A DNA stretch of 64,000 bases, from NCBI GenBank assembly GCA_950097015.1, contig CATNEN010000003.1:11561501-11625500 (forward strand), written 5' to 3'. The notes under the pieces were generated by a model. The model was not told the DNA's origin and did no database searches. It worked only from the letters and a program-made list of their open reading frames with translations. The position numbers and the translations under genes were made by a program. The stretch's first letter is position 1. Every line of letters starts with the position of its first letter. Origin of the DNA: Macrostomum hystrix. Lineage: Eukaryota; Platyhelminthes; Macrostomidae. Shown here one piece after another: positions 1 to 10,680 of this stretch.

Positions 1-1035
1 TAGTGGGGAGAGAAAGAGAGGGAGTTAGTGGGGAGAGAAAGAGATGGAGTTAGTGGGGAGAGAAAGAGAGGGAGTTAGTGGGGAGAGAAAGAGAGGGAGT
101 TAGTGTGGAGAGAAAGAGAGGGAGTTAGTGGGGAGAGAAAGAGATGGAGTTAGTGGGGAGAGAAAGAGGGAAGATAGAAAGAGATGGAGTTAGTGGGGAG
201 AGAAAGAGAGGGAGTTAGTGGGGAGAGAAAGAGAGGGAGTTAGTGGGGAGAGAAAGAGATGGAGTTAGTGGGGAGATAAAGAGATGGAGTTAGTGGGGAG
301 AGAAAGAGGGAAGATAGAAAGAGATGGAGTTAGTGGGGAGAGAAAGAGAGGGAGTTAGTGGGGAGAGAAAGAGAGGGAGTTAGTGGGGAGAGAAAGAGAT
401 GGAGTTAATGGGGAGAGAAAGAGAGGGAGTTAGTGGGGAGAGAAAGAGATGGACTTAGTGGGGAGAGAAAGAGATGGAATTAGTGGGGAGAGAAAGAGAG
501 GGAGTTAGTGGGGAGAGAAAGAGATGGAGTTAGTGGGGAGAGAAAGAGGGAAGATAGAAAGAGATGGAGTTAGTGGGGAGAGAAAGAGAGGGAGTTAGTG
601 GGGAGAGAAAGAGAGGGAGTTAGTGGGGAGAGAAAGAGATGGAGTTAGTGGGGAGATAAAGAGATGGAGTTAGTGGGGAGAGAAAGAGGGAAGATAGAAA
701 GAGATGGAGTTAGTGGGGAGAGAAAGAGAGGGAGTTAGTGGGGAGAGAAAGAGAGGGAGTTAGTGGGGAGAGAAAGAGATGGAGTTAATGGGGAGAGAAA
801 GAGAGGGAGTTAGTGGGGAGAGAAAGAGATGGACTTAGTGGGGAGAGAAAGAGATGGAATTAGTGGGGAGAGAAAGAGAGGGAGTTAGTGGGGAGAGAAA
901 GAGATGGAGTTAGTGGGGAGAGAAAGAGATGGAATTAGTGGGGAGAGAAAGAGAGGGAGTTAGTGGGGAGAGAAAGAGATGGAGTTAGTGGAGAGAGAAA
1001 GAGATGGGGTTAGTGGAGAGAGAAAGAGAGGGAAT
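1..1035. repeat. 25-bp purine-rich minisatellite with higher-order duplication
   Basis: Tandem copies of a 25-bp unit built on TTAGTGGGGAGAGAAAGAGA followed by GGGAG or TGGAG. Variant units (the shortened GAGGGAAGATAGAAAGAG units near 168, 308, 548 and 688; TTAATG near 406 and 786; GGACTTAGTG near 451 and 831) recur exactly 380 bp apart, so a 380-bp block has been duplicated as a whole. It lies in the intron, or beyond the last visible exon, of the minus-strand Ig gene. The array is cut by the left edge of the window. Confidence 0.95.
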
Positions 1036-1192
1036 TAGTGAGGGGAAAAAGAGGGGGAGACAGTGGGGGAGAAAGAGAGGGAGACTGTGAGGGGAAGGAA
1101 GAGAGGGAGACAGTGGGGGGAGAAAGAGGGGGAGACTGTGAGGGGAAGGAAGAGAGGGAGACATTGCGGGGAGAAAGAGGGGGAGTCAGCGG
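1036..1192. repeat. Diverged continuation of the purine-rich array
   Basis: Roughly 50-bp dimeric units with GGGGAAGGAAGAGAGGGAGA cores continue the preceding array in altered form. An open frame through it on the plus strand is a low-complexity artefact rather than a gene. Confidence 0.8.
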
Positions 1193-1223
1193 TGCAGGTT
1201 TACAGGCTCACACAGGAACTCAC

Positions 1224-4200
1224 CTGGCCGAGTTGCTAATAGGTGCAGTGTTTCGATACCACGTCACTGTGGGCGGCGGCGAGCCGGTGGCAGTGCACTG
1301 CAAATGCAAATCTGTGCCATGCGAAACAACGGCGTCATTGGCAACGGAGCTTGGTAGCAGGTTCGGGGCCTGTTGCACAATGAGATAAGCTGAACCCGAA
1401 GCAACCGGAGAGGATATAATCGGCCCACCGACTAATTGGCCTTCGCAGACGTATCTGAAAGAAAAGAAAGCACTTTCAACGTTAGTTAGATAAAGCTTCA
1501 CTTTTCTTTCTCAACTGTTAATTTGCACTTAAACAGAAGGAAGCGATGGTTGAAAAAGGGATGGTTAAGATCAAGAGAAAAGGAAGCCTTCAGTAAGTGC
1601 TAATCCTATTTAAGACAGATGGGAGAACGGTAGTTGATTGGCTTAGCTACTAATATAATAGCCTTTCCACTATAACTAAAAAGTATACAATTTGCAGAAA
1701 AAGTAGGCAGGTGGCAAAGTGGATAGATAGGAGTGTGAATAAATGAGATAGACACGCAATCATAAAATGTCTAGATAGATATGCATTTAAACGGATAGAT
1801 TTAGCTATCTAGATTGGCCTATAGATCTAATAGGCAGATAGACCTGAATATAGACGATCAGAAAGATTCAAATTTATACCGGCAGAGGAAGACAGTGGGG
1901 GATATCTAAATCTAGACGGAGAGATAGATCTAAATCTAGACGGGCAGATAGATCTAAATCGAGTCGACCAGATAGATCTTAATCTAGTCGAGCAGATAGA
2001 TCTAAATCTAGACAGGCAGATAGATCTAAATCTAGTCGAGCAGATAGATCTAAATCTAGACGGCAGATAGATCTAAATCGAGTCGAGCAGATAGATCTTA
2101 ATCTAGTCGAGCAGATAGATCTTAATCTAGTCGAGCAGATAGATCTAAATCTAGACGGTAGATAGATCTAAATCTAGACAGGCAGATAGATCTAAAGCTA
2201 GACGGGCAGATAGAACTTCACCTGGCGGTATCGTTCTGGTCCACACTGCTAATAGTTAGTCGCCTGGCATAGTTAGTTTCCAGGGCGTATTTAACGCCGT
2301 CGTGAATAATCTCGTGCAGTACAGGAGAATTCATTGAGGCCCTGTACCAACGAATTCGCAAATATTCCAACGGCCTGGCGTGGAAGACGCACTCGAAGAT
2401 CACTCGGTTGCTAAGCGGACTGCCCAGTTTGTAGGTGAAATTGCCCGACTGCCATAGCAACTGGGCGTCCACCTGATTAGGCGGAGTGCCTCCCGACACA
2501 ACCAGAGTATAAGTAGGGCTGTTGATGAACAATGCGTCGTGGTAATTGTTTGTCATCTGAGCCTGAAAGCATTGTAATTCAATATTAATTAGCCAGAAGT
2601 CTAGCAAAGTTGGCAAATAAATATTGCCAAAAATTAATAAAACACATATATGGCGTGAATTCTAATGAGTATTCTATAAATTCCATTTTATCCTTTCTAA
2701 TCCCGATTCTAGAAATCCCATTCGAACATTTTAAATCCCGATAATAGAAATCCCATTGTGTCATTCCTAATCTAGAATCCCATCTCCTCATTTCTTGCAC
2801 CGATTCTAGAAAACCCTTTTTCCTTTTCTAATCCTGGTTCTAGAAATCCTATTTTATCATTTGTAATCCCGATTCTACAATCCAATTTGTCATTTCTAAT
2901 CCCGATTCTACAATCCAATTTGTCATTTCTAATCTCGATTCTACAATCCTATTTGTCATTTCTAATCCCGATTCTAGAATCCTATTTGTTATTTCTAATC
3001 CCGATTCTACAATCCTTTTTTTGTCATTTCTAATCCCGATTCTACAATCCAATTTGTCATTTCTAATCCCGATTCTACAATCATATTTGTCACTTCTAAT
3101 CCCGATTCTACAATCCAATTTGTCATTTCTAATCCCGATTCTAATAATCCCATTTATCACTTCTAATCCCAATTCTAGAAAACCAATTTTCCATTTCTAA
3201 TCCTGGTTCTAGAAATCCTATTTTATCATTTCTAATCCAGATTCTAATAATCCAATTTTATGACTTCTAACCCCGATTCTAGAAATCCCAAATTGGTATT
3301 TCTAACCCCGATTCTAGAAATCCCAAATTGTTATTTCTAACCCCGATTCTAGAAATCCCAAATTGTTATTTCTAACCCCGATTCTAGAGATCCCAAATTG
3401 TTATTTCTAACCCCGATTCTAGAAATCCCAAATTGTTATTTCTAATCCCGATTCTAGAAATCCCAAATTGTTATTTCTAACCCCGATTCTAGAAATCCCA
3501 AATTGTTATTTCCAACCCCGATTCTAGAAATCCCAAATTGTTATTTCTAACCCCGATTCTAGAAATCCCAAATTGTTATTTCTAACCCCGATTCTAGAAA
3601 TCCCAAATTGTTATTTCCAACCCCGATTCTAGAGTTCCCAAATTGTTATTTCTAACCCCGATTCTAGAGATCCCAAATTGTTATTTTCAACCCCGATTCT
3701 AGAGATCCCAAAGCACTTATTTAAATGTGAATAACAATACCTAATTCTAGAAGATTTCAATCCATATTTAGTTTAAATTTGAAAAACATAATAGCTTACC
3801 TGATAGACAAATCCATTCTCAGACGCGCTAACATTCAACACAATGAGCCTACTAGTGCTTGTTGTTATAAAGTGTCTGGCGTCTTCGTCAACTCGGAAAC
3901 CATTTTTAAGCCAAACAGCCGACGGTGTCGGATAGGCGCTCAACGGCGGCAACGGCAGCTGAAGGGCTCCGCCAAGATTTGCGCCGACATTCAGACTCCT
4001 ACCAGAGTCTGTTGGCAAATCGAAATAGCCGACTCGAAAGTCTACTCCCGAATCGCGCAAGCCGCCGTACTCGTTGAATGAGAAGCAACGATACAAACCG
4101 GCGTCAGATCGGTTGACGCGATTAATTCTAAAGGTGAAAGTGTCGTTGTTTCTAATCCATTGACTGTCGCCTTTCTGCCAAGCGTAGACCGGATTAGGCC

Positions 4201-4435
4201 TAGCATTGGCTTCGCAATTGAACACATGCGTGTTGCCTTCCATCTGAGTGATTGGCGTGCCTGGACCGGAATTGTAGTGAGTGAAAAAACGCGGCGGATA
4301 GAAATCCTGAGCCAGAGCAACTTTAGCCAGAGTTGTAGTCGCTACTACTAGAAGAAGTAGCTTAACAACTGGCATGATTGCTTTTTTAACCTTCTTATGG
4401 TTATTAGATGTATGGCAGCTATGTTTGGAAGCCAA
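1224..4435 (-). CDS. Ig-domain cell-adhesion protein, L1CAM/neuroglian-like (5' part)
   Basis: Three minus-strand exons join in phase: 4435-3800, 2562-2222 and 1454-1224, each with GT..AG borders; the gene continues off the left edge. About 402 residues are visible. A second in-frame ATG at 4375 begins MPVVKLLLLVVATTTLAKVA, a good signal peptide, and may be the real start. Ig1 follows (FNCEANARPNP, W, DAGLYRCFSFNEYGG), then an Ig2-like segment, Ig3 (FECVFHARP, RWYRAS, NDTARYVCEG across the exon 2/3 junction) and the beginning of Ig4 (LHLQCTATGSPPPTVTWY). Order, spacing and the CEA.A.P.P motif resemble the first Ig domains of L1CAM/neuroglian or contactins, which act in neuronal adhesion at the cell surface. 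Oddity: Ig2 lacks both canonical cysteines. The family call is moderate; Ig-superfamily membership is certain. Confidence 0.85.
1905..2212. repeat. 23-24-bp GATAGATCTAAATCTAGAC minisatellite
   Basis: About 13 copies of GCAGATAGATCTAAATCTAG plus a few bases, with variants CTTAATCTAGTCGA. It occupies the intron between the second and third visible exons of the minus-strand Ig gene, ending within 10 bp of the exon. Confidence 0.95.
2660..3715. repeat. 30-36-bp ATCCCGATTCTAGA-type minisatellite
   Basis: Two related sub-arrays: about 2660-3250 with units like TTTCTAATCCCGATTCTACA, and about 3250-3715 with longer units containing AACCCCGATTCTAGAAATCC and AAATTGTTAT. It fills most of the first visible intron of the Ig gene (2563-3799). 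A 107-residue open frame here reads as repeated RIGIRNDK and is an artefact. Confidence 0.95.
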
Positions 4436-6870
4436 GCCAACGATTTTTAATTCGGTGCTAGCAAATTAGTAGATCCACAGAAGTTTGATGTCTTATTACA
4501 GTTCCGAGTTCTCGCTTCTATTTAACTTCTAAATGACCCAACCAATGGCTAGGCCGCGCTGTCCCATACGATCACAGCTGTAAAGATGGCGAAAATGGAT
4601 TTTTGTAGCTTTGCCAGCCAACCAATAGAATAACGAGTACAAACGCCGGTCTACATTGGCCCGTCCAATGGAAATCAATTCGGGCAAATATCAAATTTAA
4701 GTAGCAGTTTTTCTTTTACCGAAACACACTGCTTATCAGTAGAATAAAACACATTAATTTAACAAAAAATAATTAACAACGCACATTTATGTACAAAAAA
4801 TATAGCTTTGACAAAAACGAACTAATAATTGAATATGAAACTGCTCTAAAAATCTGAATGTTTAAAGAAGTAAATAAAAAAGTAAAGACTTGATTCAAAA
4901 TTTTTGGTAAATATTTCTAGTTCCATAGCAATTTTTTTAATATGAATTGTACAAATTTTTAATTGCCATAATTTAATTTAACCAACCAAATTTTTTGAAT
5001 TTCCTGACATTCACTTAGTAAGTATATAAATTTATAGATATTAGAGATCTAGTCCACTTTTTCTAGTCCTAGACTAACACATTAAACTTATTAAAGACCA
5101 ATCATTTATAATGTATTATATATCTAAAATTTTAGGTCATATGTTAAAAACAGTCATTGGAAAAAAATGATTCTTTTGCTTACATTAGTAAAAATACTTA
5201 GACAGAATAAGAATAACTATGTCAGTATTTTAATAAGTAAGATTAGAAAATATGACTCAATAGCATGCAGATATGAAAATACCACAAACCTCTAATCTTC
5301 ATTACAAATCCAAACAGTTATATAGCCTCATTGTGGCAGATATATCTTGAAATATATTACCTGAAAATAGTTCAACATTTAATAAGCACTTTGACAGTGA
5401 GTGTACTATTTTTCCTACAAAAGAAACTGGCTTGATTTCCTATGAAAAAGCAGAACTGCTTGCTCCTTACTACTTAAATCAAGATCAAGAAAAACAAGTA
5501 AACAGGACATGAAGATAATGATTAAAATGAAAATATGCTAATATGCTAAATATGATAATATGAAATTAAAATAAGTCACAACATTGCACGCACTAGGCCT
5601 ACCAAACGCACCATTCAATATGAAGCAGAAAAAGAATACCTCTACCAGGCTGTGAAGAAATAATTTCAAAGTAAATTTCCAGTATAGGTTACAATGGAAG
5701 CATTCACATCGGTAAACCGACAAGTCAAATATAGAATCAAGCATATTAATACCTATTCGAATATGCATACATGAGCAGCTGAGCAGCTCTTAACAGACAG
5801 CTTGTATCGTTGTCATAGACATTGCTTGCAGAATGAACAAGAAAACACAATTGTAGTCGTAAACTGTGCTTACAAACGACATTGTATATTGTTTTTTATA
5901 CAATCATTAGACATCTGCCACAATTGCCTTAACTGCCCATCATAACGGTACCATTACGTACTGCAAGTGTTATAAACGTACTAGTGAAAACGCGGACTCC
6001 GCCCATTCTCAGCAAAATTTTAAAACAAGGAAATGAAGCAACATCGTTTGATATTTAAAGTAATACTTTAGAGACTTTTCTATTATTATAATAATATTAG
6101 TAATGTTTTTGCATTTTTTTATTATTTTAATTTAAAATTTTCGATAGCTGTTGTGTATTCAACAAATAGTTTTTGTTTTTCTATAGATATTCTCAAAGCC
6201 GTGGAATTTTGAAAAGTTTGTAAAGGTCTGAAAAGTTGTTCGCATAATTTTAAATACGAGCGTAGCTAGAGTAGTTTGGATATCAAAATCAAATATTCCT
6301 TTTTATTTAATACTTATTTCCTTTCCATATTTACTGCTATAATAACACATTTGCAAATGATTCTGTACTATATTCATTAACGTCGCTTTCATCGCTAATT
6401 TTACTTCGCTTAAGTTTAATAACTGCCGTTTTTGCTTTTTAATGCTAATTCTTTTACTTTTTACTTCAATTTGTGTTTCTAAATATTTTAAGAATTTTTT
6501 TCCGTTTTTTTCTTCCCATACTTGAATTCCGATCAAGCTGGTTATAGTATCAATTAAAATGTCGCAAATGAAGTTTAGCAAAATCTCCAGTAATCTTTTT
6601 ACGAGCCATAATAAAAGCCTTCCGATCTCGCAAAGCATTATTTTGATATAACAATTGTCACGACGAAGCATTTTTGTGCACGCTTTTTTAGGAGCGGTCG
6701 TTGTTATTAAATTACATGATGCGATTTTGCCGATTGCTGAGCGTTTCAGAAGTTTATTAATTCAAACAAAGAATCGGCTCTACCTTCATATATATTGCAT
6801 GGGCGTAGCCAGGGTGGGGGCAAGGGTGATCGCGGCCTCCTTCTTAACGGCTGACGAAACTATGTGGCAC
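4436..6870. other. AT-rich region upstream of the Ig gene, no gene recognised
   Basis: Upstream (5') of the minus-strand Ig gene, so it should contain its promoter and any 5' UTR exons, but I see no convincing core promoter motif. A 122-codon lysine-rich minus-strand open frame at 6303-6671 resembles nothing I know. Otherwise AT-rich non-repetitive DNA. Confidence 0.5.
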
Positions 6871-6884
6871 CCCATTGAATAGTA

Positions 6885-7258
6885 CGGGTATAGTGGCGCC
6901 CCATGAATAGTACGGGTAGTGCAGTCGCCCCATGAATAGTACGGGTAGTGGCGCCCCATGAATAGTACGGGTAGTGGCGCCCCATGGCCATGTGATAGTG
7001 GCGCCCTCCCTAGTTGCATGCGCCCCCATGTGTAGAAGTGGCGCCCCATGTGGTAGTGATGCCCCCATGTGGTAGTGATGCCCCCATGTGGTAGTGATGC
7101 CCCCATGTGGTAGTGGCGCCCCACATGTGGTAGTGGCGCCCACATGTTGTATAGTGGCGCCCACATGTGGTATAGTGGCGCCCTATGTGGAAGTGGCGCC
7201 CCCATGTGGTAGTGGCGCCCCCATATGTGGTGGGTAGTGGCGCCCCCATGTGGTAGTG
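6885..7258. repeat. GTGGCGCCCC(C)ATG minisatellite, variable period
   Basis: Irregular units of about 17-30 bp, each built on TAGTGGCGCCCCATG followed by variable AATAGTACGGG or TGTGGTAG. GC-rich island inside AT-rich DNA. Overlapping minus-strand open frames in all three frames (for example repeated GAPLPH/GATTTW) are artefacts of the repeat. Confidence 0.9.
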
Positions 7259-7498
7259 ACGGACAAAGTGTTACTACTCTGACAAAGTTGAATTAAAATT
7301 AGGGTAGACAGTGTCGCAAAATGATCGTCATTGATTGATCAATTGGATTTTTCCGAGCTAAAAATCTTTTTTCAATCCTAAAATTATTTCAGCTTTATAA
7401 TGCAGTGAGTTGATATTAAAATTACCATGGTTAAGATATGACTTCCGCCATTACATGTAGGATAATTGCTCCTACAGCAATATACCAATATTGATAGG

Positions 7499-7718
7499 CT
7501 GCAGAGGGCTGAAACGAGGTAAAACGTCGAGGCGCGTAGTTATTATAGTATCTGTGATCCATATTAGTGTTGTACGAGTAGTTAGCGGGCGTGAAACGCG
7601 TTTCACGGCCCGCCCGCTGCAGTGCATATCTATGGAATTCGACCATAGACAACAGCAGAGCGCGGGCTACCGTTTAGTTTCAACCTCGTTTCAACACGCG
7701 TAGGCTAACTACAATATA
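7499..7718. repeat. Imperfect palindromic segment around a 16-bp perfect palindrome
   Basis: GTGAAACGCGTTTCAC at 7591-7606 is a perfect palindrome, flanked by GCGGGC on the left and GGCCCGCCCGC on the right. Farther out, TGAAACGAGGT near 7511 has its inverted copy near 7685, and GTAGTTAGC near 7579 is inverted near 7709. Possibly a small foldback element or MITE remnant; no coding content. Confidence 0.45.
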
Positions 7719-8124
7719 GTTTTGCGATTAAACTTGATGAACTTTTGCACTCGATTCTAGCACCAATACTCGTAACAGTCTTTTGTACATACAACATCCG
7801 CTTTTGTATATACAACAAGCAAATGTTTCATGCCTGGTCGACTACGTACTTGATGGAAGAGTATATATAATCCTATATAGTTTGCTAACGATTCAGTAAA
7901 ACAGTTAAATTTATAATTAATAGACGAAAAAAATGTTTCACAAAATTGAATCACACAAAATACAGAAATCAACGTGGTTATAACAACGGCGATAGTTTTT
8001 ATCTTTGCAGTAAATGGTGCTTCTGCTGCTGGTATGTTTGTTGCTGCAGCTCCATGCTACTTTTATTCTCATGACTCTTCTCATGAGTTTAAATATCAAG
8101 TGTATTCTAGGAAAGTTTTAAACT
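7719..8124. other. No feature recognised
   Basis: AT-rich DNA between the palindromic segment and the CRE-containing array. Short open frames only. Confidence 0.4.
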
Positions 8125-8330
8125 TGTTAAATAGTTGAGCTGACGGTGAGTGACGTCACACTGCTGTTAGACAGTTAAGCTGACTGTGAGTGACGTCATC
8201 CTATTAAAAAATAAAGCTGACTGGGGTGACGTCATTCTGTTAGACAGTTAAGCTGACTGTGAAGTGACGTCATCCTGTTAATCAATTAAGCTGACTGGGG
8301 TGACGTCATCCTGCTGGACAGTTAAGCTGA
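8125..8330. promoter_or_regulatory. Tandem array carrying five perfect CRE (TGACGTCA) sites
   Basis: Units of 36-40 bp read roughly TTAAGCTGACTGTGAGTGAC GTCATCCTGTTAGACAG. The canonical CREB/ATF palindrome TGACGTCA occurs at 8151, 8191, 8227, 8265 and 8301; a sixth unit has decayed to AAATAACGTACTC. The sites are seen directly. Any role as an enhancer is inference: no host gene starts nearby, and the array may simply be a minisatellite. Confidence 0.7.
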
Positions 8331-8859
8331 CTTTAAATAACGTACTCCTGTTAAAAAGTTACCTTCTTCAGAAGATAAGTGTAAATACTAAGATTAGCCT
8401 AAATACGTCATATAATCTAAACGACTTGACAATTGACCAAAATTGACAACTTCTGAAAAGGCCTCACTAGAGATTCTTCCTGCCAGATTAGACATTCCTG
8501 CAGTATGTCAGATTAGCTGGCGACCGGATTGAGTTCCACTGCTCAGCTAGTGGAAGCTCCAGAGGCGCAGTCTTCACTAGTCTTCACTGAGGCTAGTTGG
8601 TTCGTTAAATCTATTCGATTGGCTAGCTTCTACGTGCAAATCAATGACACAGGAAGCGTCACGGAACGCTCACTAATGAGTTGCAAGTTGACGGACTGCA
8701 TGTATTTTAACTTGGGATATTGACAACGCTGCGCTGAATATTTCCCACTTGGCTTCGAGTTGCGAGTGGCTTGGAGTGCCTTCAAGTTCCTATGAGTGCA
8801 TTGTGCATCAAGGCTTGCTGGGGTCATGAGTGTTGAGGCTAGTTGGATCATGGGAGAGT
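8331..8859. other. Unique sequence leading into the 32-bp array
   Basis: Contains scattered GAGGCTAGTTGG and TCATGAGTG segments (for example near 8588 and 8831) that look like diverged or ancestral monomers of the following array. No gene recognised. Confidence 0.4.
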
Positions 8860-9178
8860 CATGAGTGATGAGGCTAGCTGGTTCATCAGAGAGTCAGTGA
8901 TGAGGCTAGTTGGCTCATCAGAGAGTCAGTGATGAGGCTAGTTGGCTCATCAGAGAGTCAGTGATGAGGCTAGTTGGCTCATCAGAGAGTCAGTGATGAG
9001 GCTAGTTGGCTCATCAGAGAGTCAGTGATGAGGCTAGTTGGCTCATCAGAGAGTCAGTGATGAGGCTAGTTGGCTCATCAGAGAGTCAGTGATGAGGCTA
9101 GTTGGCTCATCAGAGAGTCAGTGATGAGGCTAGTTGGCTCATCAGAGAGTCAGTGATGAGGCTAGTTGGTTCATCAGT
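8860..9178. repeat. 32-bp minisatellite, near-identical copies
   Basis: About nine copies of a 32-bp unit (GTGATGAGGCTAGTTGGCTC plus ATCAGAGAGTCA). Internal copies are identical, indicating recent amplification or homogenisation. Confidence 0.97.
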
Positions 9179-9329
9179 GTCGGATTCCCGAATCCTCCAT
9201 ATGCTATTACAAAGTACGCAATCTTCATATATTCATATATATTCATTTACATTAGTCTGCTCCAATTCTCGTTCGCTACGTTTGAACCATAGAATTGAAC
9301 CAAACCATACATACGTTTGAACTATAGTC

Positions 9330-9570
9330 ATGTCATGCAATTTACGCCATTGAGGGCCAACCTCCAACGAACAGTGAAGTGTACACTGCCTGACGATGAG
9401 AAAGTCCAGGGCATATGTACACACCTGTGTGGAGCGTGTGCCTGCGTAGGTATCCATGTGCGTGTGTGCTCAGGAGTCATCGGAATGGGCAGAATTGCCA
9501 GCTCGCTTGCTGCAGGTCTAGTGTCACCAAATAATGTGCCATTGCCCACAGCCCTCCTGCAATTATTTTT
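9330..9570 (+). mobile_element. SINE-like dispersed repeat, copy A
   Basis: The segment from TCATGCAATTTACGCCATTG to CTAGTGTCACCAAATAATGTG matches copies at about 19375-19665 (opposite strand) and 24290-24630 (same strand), and a decayed copy near 22930. Shared landmarks are GGGCCAACCTCCAA, GTACACTGCCTGACGAT, GAGCGTGTGCCTGCGTA, GTGTGTGCTCAGGAGT and CTTGCTGCAGGTCTAGT. This copy lacks the first part seen in copy B. No transposase or reverse transcriptase is encoded, so it is probably non-autonomous. Confidence 0.8.
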
Positions 9571-10024
9571 ATGGACATCCGTCGCTGATCAGGATCGAGT
9601 TCCATCTAGCATGGTGGCAACCAATTGGCTTTTGTCCATTCAGCGAGGCGTTGGAAAAGCTCATCAAAAAGGAACATTTGTCAAAATAAAGACTTATCCT
9701 GTTCAAAATCCTCAAGAAGTAAATAGTTTAAGCCTTGCTATCAATCCCTCTTTCAGAAGGGACTTGCTGTCTGCTCACAGATATCTATATGGTAAGCAGC
9801 GATTACCAAACAGGCAGAAAGTGGGAGTGAATGCTTTAATGGCATTTCTTTCCCATCTATTGTGCCAGTTTGAACCAAGCTTGATCAGTAAGCCTAGCCT
9901 AGCAGGAACGGGAGCGACCTGCTATGTCAAAAATATCAATGGTGAGCACTGCTTTCTCACCATTGGGAACAAGACAAAAATGGATTCTGGTTAGACAGGA
10001 CGAGGATTTATAGCCTGGTATTTA
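9571..10024 (+). other. Open frame downstream of SINE copy A, not recognised
   Basis: An open frame starting inside the SINE-like repeat stays open to 9994, about 140 codons past the shared part (contains RRDLLSAHRYLYGKQRLPNR and GATCYVKNINGEHCFLTIG). I recognise no family. It may be a fragment of a mobile-element protein or chance; no splice-consistent partner exon was found. Confidence 0.25.
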
Positions 10025-10680
10025 TACCTGGTATTTGAGGCACACGGGCTCGCGCCATCAGCAGGTCCGTCGGCAGCCGCTCTGGGTAGTTGGATGCCAA
10101 GGGCAGCGATTGGTTGGCAGCGTCCAGGGCTCGAGACCTCGAGTCAGTCATCGGCACTGCCTCCAGTCCGTACAGGAGGATCGGCTCTGCGCGAAACAGC
10201 TGCGAATCTTCAGTTTATTGTTGGCAGCGGAGCTTAAAGCCTTCCTGAGGCTTCGCGCCAGGCCTGCGACCTCCAATCAACGATGATGGAGTCAGGAGCA
10301 TAGGTACAGGAAGTCTTGGCACACCGAGATCTGCACTTCCCCATCTGGCAGGGTCAGGATTGGTGCTGTATCGGTGCCCACGTGAAGCACCTCTGTCTTG
10401 CGCGCGTTGATTTCCAGACGTAGCACCAGCAGGTAGCTGTCCTCCCGTGTAAGGCTTCGGCGCAGAACGTAGTCGATGACAAGGATGAAGAGCAGTGGAG
10501 ACAGCGTGTCACCTTGGAGAACTTGGTTTGGACAAAGGCTTTGCTGTCGTTGTAGAGGTCCATCGCTGCAGTGATGTGAGCCCGCGGGTCGCCATAGTGC
10601 TCGAGCAGCCATGCGGTCGCGCGCCTGGCATACTGAGCCAAAAGCTTTACGGAAATCCACAAAGACAATAACTGACACGG
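10025..10680 (-). mobile_element. Degenerate non-LTR (LINE) reverse transcriptase fragment
   Basis: Read on the minus strand, the segment carries RT family motifs in the correct order: VFVDFRKAFGSV (RT motif A with FxDFxKAFDSV), LQGDTLSPLLFILVIDYVLR (motif B), EINARKTEVLHVG (motif D/E region), FLYLCS, and farther on PILLYGLEA, like the PILLYGxExW near the end of LINE RT domains. A frame change is needed between motifs (between the part ending near 10354 and the FRAEPILLYG part), and motif C (the YADD box) is missing or scrambled around 10430-10460. It is therefore a dead 5'- and 3'-truncated copy. It is GC-rich compared with surrounding DNA. The exact clade (RTE, CR1, R-type) cannot be decided by eye. 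Confidence 0.8.

Noticed and set aside
6303-6671. 122-codon lysine-rich minus-strand open frame
   Set aside because: No recognisable family or splice partner, and AT-rich composition makes a chance frame plausible.
6786-7249. Minus-strand open frames with GAPLPH/GATTTW repeats
   Set aside because: Irregular GGCGCCCC minisatellite; all three frames are equally open.
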